The notes: generated by a model from the sequence alone, not told the origin. A DNA stretch of 7,858 nucleotides from JBNJEM01 sp051745935 (GCA_051745935.1 JBNJEM010000369.1:1-7858), one strand, 5' to 3'. Positions 1-5,919 are shown, counted from the stretch's first letter. Translations and numbers: made by a program.

Positions 1-35
1 GAAATGTGAGATCTTCAAACAACCGCAAAAAGACA

Positions 36-88
36 TTTATGCGCTGTAAAAGACGGGCCTGGAGACCCGTCCTACGCCGTCTTTATGC
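36..88. repeat. Hairpin element flanked by 7-bp direct repeats
   Basis: Two nested inverted repeats are visible. The outer arms AAAGACGG (49-56) and CCGTCTTT (77-84) are perfect 8-mers. The alternative inner hairpin is GACGGG (52-57) with CCCGTC (66-71) around an 8-base loop. The direct repeat TTTATGC occurs at both 36-42 and 82-88, so the hairpin sits between two identical 7-mers. There is no T-run after the inner stem, so an intrinsic terminator is not the obvious reading. Either a REP-like element with a target duplication or chance short repeats could explain it. Confidence 0.4.
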
Positions 89-150
89 AACAATAGGATG
101 AATCTTTGATTTTTGTTTGCCTGGCCCCGGTCCGTTTTGGCGTGGCAAGG

Positions 151-337
151 GTTTAACTCAAAGTGTAAGCGTTTCGCGTCCTTCGAACGCCCCAGACGCT
201 GGAAAAGCCCTGGTTTCAGGTCGTGTCCAGGTGGATCGAATTTGAACCCGTGACGGGTGCAGTCATGGCCGAAAAGGCGCCGAAATCCGGGCTTTACCAG
301 CTAGTCGAGACGCGACGCTTACAGTTTGAGGTTTAAC
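151..337. repeat. Long imperfect palindrome (MITE-like or structured element)
   Basis: Bases 151-180 match the reverse complement of 309-337 with two mismatches and small indels; the core GTAAGCGT..CGCGTC lies at 165-180 and, inverted, at 309-322. Further in, 198-219 matches the reverse complement of 280-301 at 18 of 22 positions (core AAAGCCC). Near the centre is a small palindrome, ACCCGT-g-ACGGGT (246-258). The whole could fold into one long hairpin or cruciform. It carries no gene. It could be a miniature inverted-repeat element, two inverted copies of a shorter repeat, or DNA for a structured RNA; the sequence alone does not decide. Confidence 0.6.
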
Positions 338-558
338 GCTATTGAACGCGATTGCATCACGCGAATGGGCGGGGAACACACAAGACGTAATCCCTGTTCA
401 ATCTCGGCTTTGGATGTGGATTGTGGCAAGACGGCCTGGTATCCGGCCCGCGTGCTTTCGTGGGCGGTTCAGGCTTTAGGTTCGTCACGAGGCGGCGCGC
501 GGACTTATCGGAGGGTGGACGACAATTGGAGGAACATTTTGCCTATGTCCCTGTTCAT

Positions 559-621
559 ACTGGTCGCGGATGACTTTCTCCGCCGCGAGTCCGACCAGCG
601 GGAGCACGGCTTGCGTCGGGC
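559..621 (-). repeat. Dispersed repeat, copy C (partial, inverted)
   Basis: This 63-bp stretch matches the reverse complement of 2069-2131 at 57 of 63 positions without gaps. Positions 583-621 also match the reverse complement of 7820-7858 with only two differences. The arms TCGCGG (564-569) and CCGCGA (583-588) around a 13-base loop are unchanged from copy A. Homology stops at about 621, where the other copies continue with a further hairpin, so this copy is truncated or diverged at that end. On the minus strand a reading frame stays open through it from 706 to a TGA at 485-487, without an ATG. Confidence 0.8.
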
Positions 622-749
622 TTTTTTCGGGCCGCGACAAAACTTGACTTCCGCTTCCAGAGCGTCGTGGATGGCGGAAAACCTGGATGGTTTTTCCGTG
701 GGTTTCTTAGCCTGACATCCGCGAGTTTGCATTGGAAACCCGTCGTTAA

Positions 750-780
750 TTGACAAAAACAACTCAGCCCGATCAGATAC
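750..780 (+). promoter_or_regulatory. Possible promoter of the DUF5658-type gene
   Basis: A consensus -35 hexamer, TTGACA, lies at 750-755. At a 17-base spacing the matching -10 position (773-778, TCAGAT) agrees with the consensus at only three positions; the neighbouring GATACG (776-781) is no better. The placement, just before the ATG at 797, is suitable, and the A-rich stretch after the -35 box is typical of intergenic DNA here. The weak -10 keeps this tentative. Confidence 0.25.
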
Positions 781-796
781 GAAACCGGATGTTGCT

Positions 797-2020
797 ATGT
801 ACCCGATCACTTTGAAAGGCCTGTCCGAGACTCGCATTCGTGGACCACGTTGGCTCAGCCTGGTCTGGTGTGGTTTGATTTTGGTTGGATTCGGGGAATT
901 CGTGTTTTCCCAGGATGGGGTTGGTGGAGAGCCCGCGCGGTCTTCCGCCGGCCGCTCATCGACGGTGTCGAAGGGCTTCGTGTGGGTGGACGGTGCCTAT
1001 GTCTCACCACCATACGTTGTACAACAGCATGGGAATGAACTCTCGGTCAATGGACATTCATTCGATGCACGCGGCGGGGCCCCGCCATGGGACGAATATT
1101 CGCCGTCGGAACAGGGAAACAATGGTGAAGATCATGTGAATCCCGCACGACGGCAACGCGGGGAGCCCCCGTCATTTTCGCGTTCTCGGCGTACATTCGC
1201 GCGGTGGCGAGGGGGGCGTGGACGGTGGGGGCCGGGCTCCGGCTCAGTGGACATTAACGATATGACCCGCCTTCTAAGTAACGGGGGAGCGGTGGTGGTG
1301 TTCGATGGCGAATTCGCTGCGCTCTTTTCGCGGGACTCGGCCGCTTACATCCTGGCCACACTGCTCTCCGACACCTCGAACGCGAGCCCGGCGACGAGGG
1401 CGGGGGCACTGTTTGGCGTCCAGCCGAGCTTGGGGCGCGTCAGCCCCGGCCAATGGGTGCAAATCGTCTCCGGGTTCGAACCGACGACGGAACTGCGCGA
1501 ACGGGTCGAGGCATTGATCGAAAGCGAGGACGCCCAGGCTCAGTTAGTGGAGGCACAGCTTCAGACAAGTCGCTGGTACCAAGTGCTGACCTCGAAACCG
1601 GTCAGGTACATGATCACGGTCACTGGGATGTTGCTGGCGGTCGTCGCCTTGGGCAATTTGCTGCTCTATCGGCCCAGCGGCGGAGGCCAATGGAGCGACG
1701 TGACGGACGGGATGGCGGATGGACTCGACATGCGGCGGATCGTGATCCTGTTGGGACTGCTGGGGAGCTTTGACCTACTTCTCACGCTGGCTGCTCAACA
1801 AGCGGGGGGATTCATGGAGCTGAATCCGTTGGGGTCGGAGCTGATAACCAGCCCTCTCGGGCTGGCTGCCTTCAAATTGACAAGCCTGGTCGTGGCGTGT
1901 TCGATCCTGTTACGGCTCCGACACTATCGCGGAGCACAGATCGCTTCCTGGTGGCTTTGCATGATTTGCACCGTCCTCACGTTTCGCTGGGTCACGTTCA
2001 ATTCACTTTTCATGACATAA
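797..2020 (+). CDS. DUF5658-type multi-pass membrane protein, function unknown
   Basis: The 407-residue product has three parts. Residues about 18-39 form a hydrophobic signal or anchor (RWLSLVWCGLILVGFGEF). Residues 59-87 carry a motif of the form GFVWVDGAYVxPPYxV..VNG, which I associate with planctomycete proteins of unknown role, and residues 117-150 are a basic Arg/Gly-rich linker. Residues 153-258 form a soluble segment beginning MTRLLSNGGAVVVFDG. Four hydrophobic helices follow (about 271-291, 314-334, 354-373, 382-404). The last three contain the DUF5658-like signature: an Asp in the second helix (FDLLLT), then ELNPLG and a Lys-containing helix. The start at 797 leaves the signal segment near the N-terminus, although no strong Shine-Dalgarno is seen. 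It is probably a cytoplasmic-membrane protein with its middle domains outside. DUF5658 has no known activity, so no function is assigned. Confidence 0.8.
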   Translation: MYPITLKGLSETRIRGPRWLSLVWCGLILVGFGEFVFSQDGVGGEPARSSAGRSSTVSKGFVWVDGAYVSPPYVVQQHGNELSVNGHSFDARGGAPPWDEYSPSEQGNNGEDHVNPARRQRGEPPSFSRSRRTFARWRGGRGRWGPGSGSVDINDMTRLLSNGGAVVVFDGEFAALFSRDSAAYILATLLSDTSNASPATRAGALFGVQPSLGRVSPGQWVQIVSGFEPTTELRERVEALIESEDAQAQLVEAQLQTSRWYQVLTSKPVRYMITVTGMLLAVVALGNLLLYRPSGGGQWSDVTDGMADGLDMRRIVILLGLLGSFDLLLTLAAQQAGGFMELNPLGSELITSPLGLAAFKLTSLVVACSILLRLRHYRGAQIASWWLCMICTVLTFRWVTFNSLFMT

Positions 2021-2029
2021 AAGGATCGA

Positions 2030-2131
2030 GTATACTTCAGGCGGTCGGATTTGGCCGGGTGGAACGTTGCCCGACGCAAGACGTCCTCCCGTTGGTCGGA
2101 CTCGCGGCGGACAAAGCCATCCGCGACCGGT
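2030..2131 (+). repeat. Dispersed repeat, copy A (most complete)
   Basis: Bases 2030-2107 match 7781-7858 at 70 of 78 positions without gaps, and 2069-2131 match the reverse complement of 559-621 at 57 of 63. The unit is therefore at least about 100 bp. Visible hairpins are CGGGTGG/TTGCCCG around AACG (2056-2073, using G-U pairs), GACG/CGTC around CAAGA (2073-2085) and TCGCGG/CCGCGA (2102-2126). It begins 10 bases after the stop of the membrane-protein gene and ends at the stop codon of the methyltransferase gene, so it may act as a two-way terminator between convergent genes. No transposase is nearby. Confidence 0.85.
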
Positions 2132-2697
2132 TATACCTCCGTCCGACCATGGCATGTTTTCGTGAGCAGCGCTGCGTGGCTGAGCCGGATTCGCGGCCGA
2201 TCCGTGAGAGCGAATCCCTGATTTTCCGCTAATGTCACCATGTTCCGGAACCTTTTGGCCGTGACGTGACCGATCGGTTCCACGAGCAGGAAGTGGCTTC
2301 CCCGACGCAGACAACCAAGTATATCCCGTAGCAGAGCTTGCATGTCAGGTACCTCGTGGGCGGCGTAAAAGGCGAGTGCGAAGTCCACTGGATCGGCAAG
2401 GTCCAACGAGTCGATTTGGCAGCGATGCGTGTGGATGCGAGCAGACAACCCGGCCTGATCGGCTCGCTTGCGTAGCACCTCCAGCATCCGCTGCTGCAGA
2501 TCAATCGCAATGACATGACCGTGGTCCCCAACCAAACTGGCCATGGCAAGCGTGAAAAACCCCATGCCGCAGCCGAAGTCCATGACGGTCATGGCATCTC
2601 GGACATAGGGCGCCAGAATCGCTTCCGGCTTGTGCAACAGCCGGCGAAACCGGTTATCGATAAAGTATCCGCCCCACCAGGGACATACGTGCGCCAT
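2131..2697 (-). CDS. Class I SAM-dependent methyltransferase
   Basis: The 188-residue product is a single Rossmann-type methyltransferase domain, expected to be cytoplasmic. Motif I, binding S-adenosylmethionine, is DFGCGMGFFT (40-49). The acidic residue that usually contacts the ribose is D66 in VIAIDLQQRML, and FALAFYAAHEV (107-116) occupies the motif IV position. The N-terminus, with CPWW (5-8) and the run to LAPYVRDAMTVMDFG, is characteristic of a small UbiE/arsenite-methyltransferase-like group (COG2226 type), but the substrate cannot be inferred. The start is well supported: GGAGG at 2704-2708 lies 6 bases before the ATG. The last residues (about 182-188) look like a tail added by read-through to a TAA at the edge of the dispersed repeat. 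It is convergent with the membrane-protein gene and follows the HEAT gene after a 289-bp gap, so it is probably transcribed separately. Confidence 0.85.
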   Translation of the reverse strand: MAHVCPWWGGYFIDNRFRRLLHKPEAILAPYVRDAMTVMDFGCGMGFFTLAMASLVGDHGHVIAIDLQQRMLEVLRKRADQAGLSARIHTHRCQIDSLDLADPVDFALAFYAAHEVPDMQALLRDILGCLRRGSHFLLVEPIGHVTAKRFRNMVTLAENQGFALTDRPRIRLSHAALLTKTCHGRTEV

Positions 2698-2703
2698 GTG
2701 AAC

Positions 2704-2710
2704 CCTCCTC
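2704..2710 (-). promoter_or_regulatory. Shine-Dalgarno of the methyltransferase gene
   Basis: Read on the minus strand, GAGGAGG lies 6 bases before the ATG at 2697-2695. It is the strongest ribosome binding site in the window and fixes the start of the methyltransferase. Confidence 0.75.
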
Positions 2711-2793
2711 TTTCCTTCCCTTTATCGGCGCCGTGAAAGCCTGTCCCGTAACGCGGATGAGAGGGCCGTGGAGGGGCTTTTCGGCCGCCTCGG

Positions 2794-2829
2794 AGGGGCC
2801 CCGATCGCGCCTCCGATCACGGGCCCCCT
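2794..2829. repeat. Strong imperfect inverted repeat in the HEAT-methyltransferase gap
   Basis: The left arm AGGGGCCCCGATCG (2794-2807) pairs with the right arm CGATCACGGGCCCCCT (2814-2829) around the 6-base loop CGCCTC, with one mismatch and a small bulge. The 8-mer GGAGGGGC also occurs twice nearby (2770-2777 and 2792-2799). The hairpin lies between the stop of the HEAT gene (2987) and the start of the methyltransferase gene (2697). It has no following T-run on either strand, so it could be a processing or attenuation structure or a REP-like element. Confidence 0.5.
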
Positions 2830-2868
2830 GAGTTTGATTTTGGCACGGGCGGTGAATGAAACCGAACC

Positions 2869-2886
2869 CTCGGGCCATGGCCCGAG
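2869..2886. repeat. Perfect 18-bp palindrome
   Basis: CTCGGGCCATGGCCCGAG is fully self-complementary and can form a 7-bp GC-rich stem with a CATG loop. It lies about 100 bases beyond the HEAT stop codon on the minus strand and is followed there by a moderately T-rich stretch without a clean T-run. A terminator for the minus-strand transcript or a binding site for a dimeric regulator are both possible. Confidence 0.5.
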
Positions 2887-2986
2887 ACCAGTGAGACTGA
2901 ACACGGCGAAACGTCGCGAAAAGCGCCGTCCCGTTCCATACGGCCAAACACCGCCGGCACCGGCTTTTCCGTTATAGAGGGACCCT

Positions 2987-3862
2987 TCAAACCCTCGCAT
3001 TGCAACCGGCAGCGGTATAACCGGCGATCGCGGCTTTTCCTCGTTTTACCGCCTCGTGCAAATAGGCTTCGTTTTCGTCATCAAAGGTCTGTTTTACTTG
3101 ATCGTAAACGTTTTCCGCCTCCTTGCTTTTGCCGGCCCCAGCCAAGGTTTCGGCCGCCACGAGAGCGCTTTTCGCGGATTGGATCCGTTCCCATCCGTGG
3201 GTGTCCTCGGCGGAGTGCAACACGGCTGTGGCCGCGGCGGCATCGGGAATCTTGGCGAGTCCCGCGCGTGCCGCGATGCGCACTTCTTCGTCGTCGTCTT
3301 TCAAGGCGGCCTTTAGCGCGTCGGCCGAATCGACATCGTCCAGAGCCGCCAAGGCATCGATGATATTCAGGCGGCATTTTCCATCCGCCTGGGGCAACGC
3401 CGCTGTCAGGGCCGCCGGGGCGCCGCGCTTGATGGCAACCAGGGCCATCGCGGCCGGTTCCACCAAGGCCTCATCCAGCAAGAGCTGGCCCAGCGATTCG
3501 ACGACTTCCTCGCGTCCCATCCACTGCAACTCCTGACAGAGATAGGCCTTGTTGTAGGTGGACAAATCGCCGTCAAGATTTTTCGCCAACGTCAGCGCGA
3601 ACTCCCGACGAGCGTTTTCGTCCTCGACGATCAAGGCATGGTTCAACACGCAGTGCAGGGCGTAGTGAGGCTTCACGTTTTCGGGAGATCCCGGTTTGCC
3701 CAGCATGTCGATCAAGCCTTGGACATTGTCGCGCCCTCCGGCGAAGATTTTCGCCACGGCGGACTCGATCTTTTCCTTGTCGATATTCTTCGTGTACATG
3801 CGGCGGTCGTCCGGATCGGGCATCTGGTCGACCAGTGTTTTTAATTGCTTGGTTATAGCCAT
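2987..3862 (-). CDS. HEAT-repeat domain protein
   Basis: With the start at 3862 the product has 291 residues. It is almost all helical. HEAT-like repeats are clearest at about 107-145 (LCQELQWMGREEVVESLGQL...) and 162-205 (NIIDALAALDDVDSADALKAAL then EEVRIAARAGLAKI). The C-terminal part, about 230-280, resembles a TPR helix pair (LAGAGKSKEAENVYDQV). Such scaffolds bind other proteins and have no catalytic residues, and no signal peptide is seen. The frame is open upstream to an ATG at 4054 overlapping the oxidoreductase stop, but those 64 residues look non-coding (WWRTPEWFCLF..., then KRRNN). The chosen ATG opens on MAITKQLKTLVDQMP and has AGGG 9 bases upstream. It lies 179 bp after the oxidoreductase gene on the same strand, so co-transcription is plausible. 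Confidence 0.75.
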   Translation of the reverse strand: MAITKQLKTLVDQMPDPDDRRMYTKNIDKEKIESAVAKIFAGGRDNVQGLIDMLGKPGSPENVKPHYALHCVLNHALIVEDENARREFALTLAKNLDGDLSTYNKAYLCQELQWMGREEVVESLGQLLLDEALVEPAAMALVAIKRGAPAALTAALPQADGKCRLNIIDALAALDDVDSADALKAALKDDDEEVRIAARAGLAKIPDAAAATAVLHSAEDTHGWERIQSAKSALVAAETLAGAGKSKEAENVYDQVKQTFDDENEAYLHEAVKRGKAAIAGYTAAGCNARV

Positions 3863-3928
3863 GGAATAGGGCCCTTGTTCATATTGAGGATCCGCGAAGT
3901 TCGGTAAATCTTCTCGATTGTTCCGCCG

Positions 3929-3943
3929 CTTCAAGGATTGAAG
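3929..3943. repeat. Short hairpin between the oxidoreductase and HEAT genes
   Basis: CTTCAA and TTGAAG form a perfect 6-bp stem around the three bases GGA. It lies in the 179-bp gap after the oxidoreductase stop. There is no T-run, so a terminator is unlikely. It may only be incidental. Confidence 0.3.
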
Positions 3944-4041
3944 CTTCTGCGTTCCCTTGAGGCGTTGGACGAACAAACAAAACCATTCAGGTGTACGCCA
4001 CCAAAGCAGATGGAATGGGAAACTAGCTTTGTCGCCGGCCG

Positions 4042-5265
4042 CTAGATTCGCCATGGAGCCCGCATTGGTTGATTGACCAATCGATTCGCTTCTTCATCCC
4101 CGATGACCTCCTCTCGTTCGGGATCGAATCGGAGTTCGCGACCAGTGCGGAAGGCGACGTTGGCCAGGTGATAGATGGTGGCCACCCGGTGGGAAGCGGC
4201 GGCGTGGCCACCGGCCTGTTTGCGGGTGCGCACCGCTTCGGAAAACTTAACCAACGGTTCGGGATCGGGCATGGACTCCAGCTTCTCTCGGTTCGCCGGG
4301 TCGAGCATCGCCTTCACGTCGGCTTCGCTGGTCTTTTGCTGCTTCAGCCGGTCGTACGGCTCCCCCCATTCGTCACTATCGAGTACCAGAGTAAAGCCAT
4401 CGGCGTATTCCAGTTCGCACCACCCCCACATGCCGCAACACTCCGGATGGGCCGGCGGGGCGTGGGGGGTTACTTTCACGGGAGCGGTCATGTCACGGCC
4501 GTACTCGTAAGCGAGCCGATCGAGTTGGTGATGGGCCATGTCCGCCAGGCCCCCACCCTCGTAGTCCCAGTATCCACGATGGGTACCTCCGGTTCGGTGA
4601 GGGTGGTACGGCCTCAAGGGAGCGGGGCCGCAGTACATGTCCCAATCCAGCTTCTCGGGCGGCTCGCTCGGCTCGTACTGCACCATGCCGCTCCAGCGGG
4701 CAACCTTCTTGCCTCCGCGTTGCACGATGACCGTGTCGCACTGGGACAGCAGTCCGCTTTCGAAAACCTTGCGGATATTCTGGTTTCCGCCAAACCGTCC
4801 GTAGGTGCCGATTTGGTAAATCCGGTTGTACCGTTTCTCCGCCTCCGCGACCGCCCGTCCTTCCGCAACGAACCGCGTCATTGGCTTTTCGCACAGGACA
4901 TCCTTACCGGCTTCCATCGCCGCGATGGAGATCAACGCGTGCCAACCCGGAGGCGTGGCGATGGCGACCACGTCGATGTCATCGCGTTCAAGCACGCGGC
5001 GGAAGTCGGTGTAATACATCTTTCCGTCCGCTCGGTCTTTGAATTTGACATCACACATGGCCAGTCGGCGCACGTTGGGGCCTAGCCCCTTGAACGTTCC
5101 GTTTCCTCGTCCGCCACAGCCAATCAAAGCGCCGCCCAACTCATCGCTCGGCGGCTTCCGCCCCTGTCCGAGCACGCTTCGCGGCACGATGGAAAAAGCC
5201 GTCGCTCCAACGACCGATCCCCGCAGAAAACCGCGGCGACTAAAACGATGTTTACACTGGTTCAT
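4042..5265 (-). CDS. Tat-exported Gfo/Idh/MocA-family oxidoreductase
   Basis: The 407-residue product begins with a twin-arginine signal, SRRGFL (9-14), then a hydrophobic stretch ending near VLGQG (about 31-35). It should therefore be exported folded, with its nicotinamide cofactor bound. The Rossmann fold follows with IGCGGRGNG (48-56), then IATPPGWH (102-109) and the family motif CEKPM (125-129). The substrate domain contains the HHQLD segment (245-249), where catalytic His/Asp residues usually lie. The C-terminus MRAPWRI is usual for the secreted group. The frame is open upstream to 5520, but those 85 residues are low quality. The ATG at 5265 puts the Tat motif at its normal place and has GGGAGAG 8 bases upstream. 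Relatives oxidise sugars or sugar derivatives; the actual substrate is unknown. The HEAT gene lies downstream and a sulfatase gene is divergent. Confidence 0.9.
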   Translation of the reverse strand: MNQCKHRFSRRGFLRGSVVGATAFSIVPRSVLGQGRKPPSDELGGALIGCGGRGNGTFKGLGPNVRRLAMCDVKFKDRADGKMYYTDFRRVLERDDIDVVAIATPPGWHALISIAAMEAGKDVLCEKPMTRFVAEGRAVAEAEKRYNRIYQIGTYGRFGGNQNIRKVFESGLLSQCDTVIVQRGGKKVARWSGMVQYEPSEPPEKLDWDMYCGPAPLRPYHPHRTGGTHRGYWDYEGGGLADMAHHQLDRLAYEYGRDMTAPVKVTPHAPPAHPECCGMWGWCELEYADGFTLVLDSDEWGEPYDRLKQQKTSEADVKAMLDPANREKLESMPDPEPLVKFSEAVRTRKQAGGHAAASHRVATIYHLANVAFRTGRELRFDPEREEVIGDEEANRLVNQPMRAPWRI

Positions 5266-5273
5266 AAAACTAA

Positions 5274-5280
5274 CTCTCCC
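5274..5280 (-). promoter_or_regulatory. Shine-Dalgarno of the oxidoreductase gene
   Basis: GGGAGAG on the minus strand lies 8 bases before the ATG at 5265-5263. It supports starting at the Tat signal rather than at the far-upstream GTG/ATG codons in the same frame. Confidence 0.6.
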
Positions 5281-5398
5281 TGCCATGAAAGAAACACGGA
5301 CGCAAAACGACGACAACCAACCAATGAATTGAACCACGCAAGTATCCCGAACCGAAAGCCGGGACCACTCGCCCTCCACGCGAGCCCCTCTTGGCCAA

Positions 5399-5432
5399 AT
5401 GCACGGCCCTCTCGGCCCTCTCGGATGCACGG
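5399..5432. repeat. Nested short direct repeats in the oxidoreductase leader
   Basis: The 9-mer GGCCCTCTC occurs twice in tandem (5405-5413 and 5414-5422). The pair is framed by the 8-mer ATGCACGG at 5399-5406 and 5425-5432. It lies inside the predicted untranslated leader of the oxidoreductase transcript. It may be simple slippage, or a repeated protein- or RNA-binding site. Confidence 0.5.
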
Positions 5433-5498
5433 ACTGCTTCGGTAAGCGATTGAACGTCGATCCCGCGGGGGGCACGGCGGAGGGGGTGCAAACGGTGG

Positions 5499-5516
5499 TC
5501 GCAACCCGAGTTGCGA
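5499..5516 (-). promoter_or_regulatory. Leader hairpin of the oxidoreductase transcript
   Basis: TCGCAAC (5499-5505) and GTTGCGA (5510-5516) form a perfect 7-bp stem around a tetraloop that reads TCGG in the minus-strand transcript. It lies roughly 25-45 bases after the predicted transcription start. This position would suit 5'-end protection or a regulatory leader. It matches no riboswitch I know. Confidence 0.4.
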
Positions 5517-5549
5517 ACAAAGGCGTCGCCCGAGGTTGATTCTTGCCAC

Positions 5550-5578
5550 GTTGTATTCGACAATCGGGAGCAAGTCAA
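5550..5578 (-). promoter_or_regulatory. Candidate sigma70-like promoter of the oxidoreductase gene
   Basis: On the minus strand TTGACT (5578-5573) and TACAAC (5555-5550) are separated by exactly 17 bases. They match the -35 and -10 consensus hexamers at 5 of 6 and 4 of 6 positions. The transcript would start near 5543, giving an untranslated leader of about 280 bases before the ATG at 5265. It is the best -35/-10 pair that I noticed in the window. Confidence 0.4.
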
Positions 5579-5848
5579 ATGGTCCGGTGTCCGAATGGCC
5601 CGGCGTTAGGGGGGCCTGGCGTGGGCTGTCACCAGCCCCTTATGGGCGCGCGTGGCGGCATAACGGATCCCCCACGGCGGGGCTGCCGCGTTTCCGGGCT
5701 TTTTTGAGCAGTAGTCTTAGTTACCGGGAAGGGTGCCGTTCAGGGGCGAGAGACAGATATCCGCGGAGGTTCGCGCTTCCGTTACGTTACACGCCACGAC
5801 GACGAGAAGTGGTGTGTCCGACCGGTTTGTAGCGGCAAGCGTGAACCA

Positions 5849-5867
5849 CCACGGGACAAGCCCGTGG
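5849..5867. repeat. Hairpin CCACGGG/CCCGTGG
   Basis: A perfect 7-bp stem encloses the loop ACAAG. No T-run follows, so it is not a standard intrinsic terminator. It is one of two strong hairpins within 90 bp upstream of the sulfatase gene, in a REP-like arrangement. Confidence 0.5.
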
Positions 5868-5919
5868 CATCCATGCGGGCTCCTGTGTCCAAGCCGTGTA
5901 GCGGCACCCGGGAACGGTA

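Larger units (their letters stand above)
1..796. other. Gene-poor left flank with repeats
   Basis: I find no convincing protein gene here. Open frames at 326-715 (+) and 505-837 (-) have no recognisable domain, poor composition and no good ribosome binding site, and they run through the repeats listed separately. What the stretch does hold is a compact hairpin (36-88), a long imperfect palindrome (151-337), an inverted partial copy of the dispersed repeat (559-621), a stem GGAAAACC/GGTTTTTCC with one bulged T (676-697), and a possible promoter before the membrane-protein gene (about 750-780). The function of the rest, roughly 340-555, is unknown. Confidence 0.6.

Noticed and set aside
505..837. 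110-residue minus-strand frame over repeat copy C
   Set aside because: Its sequence comes largely from the repeat and it overlaps the start of the membrane-protein gene; no domain or ribosome binding site.
2722..3000. 92-residue minus-strand frame between the HEAT and methyltransferase genes
   Set aside because: It overlaps the end of the HEAT gene, runs through two hairpins and is Arg/Gly/Pro-rich without a domain, which fits structured non-coding DNA better.
3011..3040. Possible fourth repeat fragment in the HEAT gene (GGTATAACCGG near TCGCGG)
   Set aside because: Only 11 bases plus a nearby hexamer match the repeat edge, which is within chance for a window of this size, and the bases encode a normal-looking C-terminus.
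4069..5085. 338-residue open frame antisense to the oxidoreductase
   Set aside because: It mirrors the oxidoreductase codons and shows no family features.
5266..5520. 85-residue N-terminal extension of the oxidoreductase
   Set aside because: It would place the twin-arginine motif about 94 residues from the start, which is incompatible with a Tat signal, and it covers the leader hairpin and repeats.
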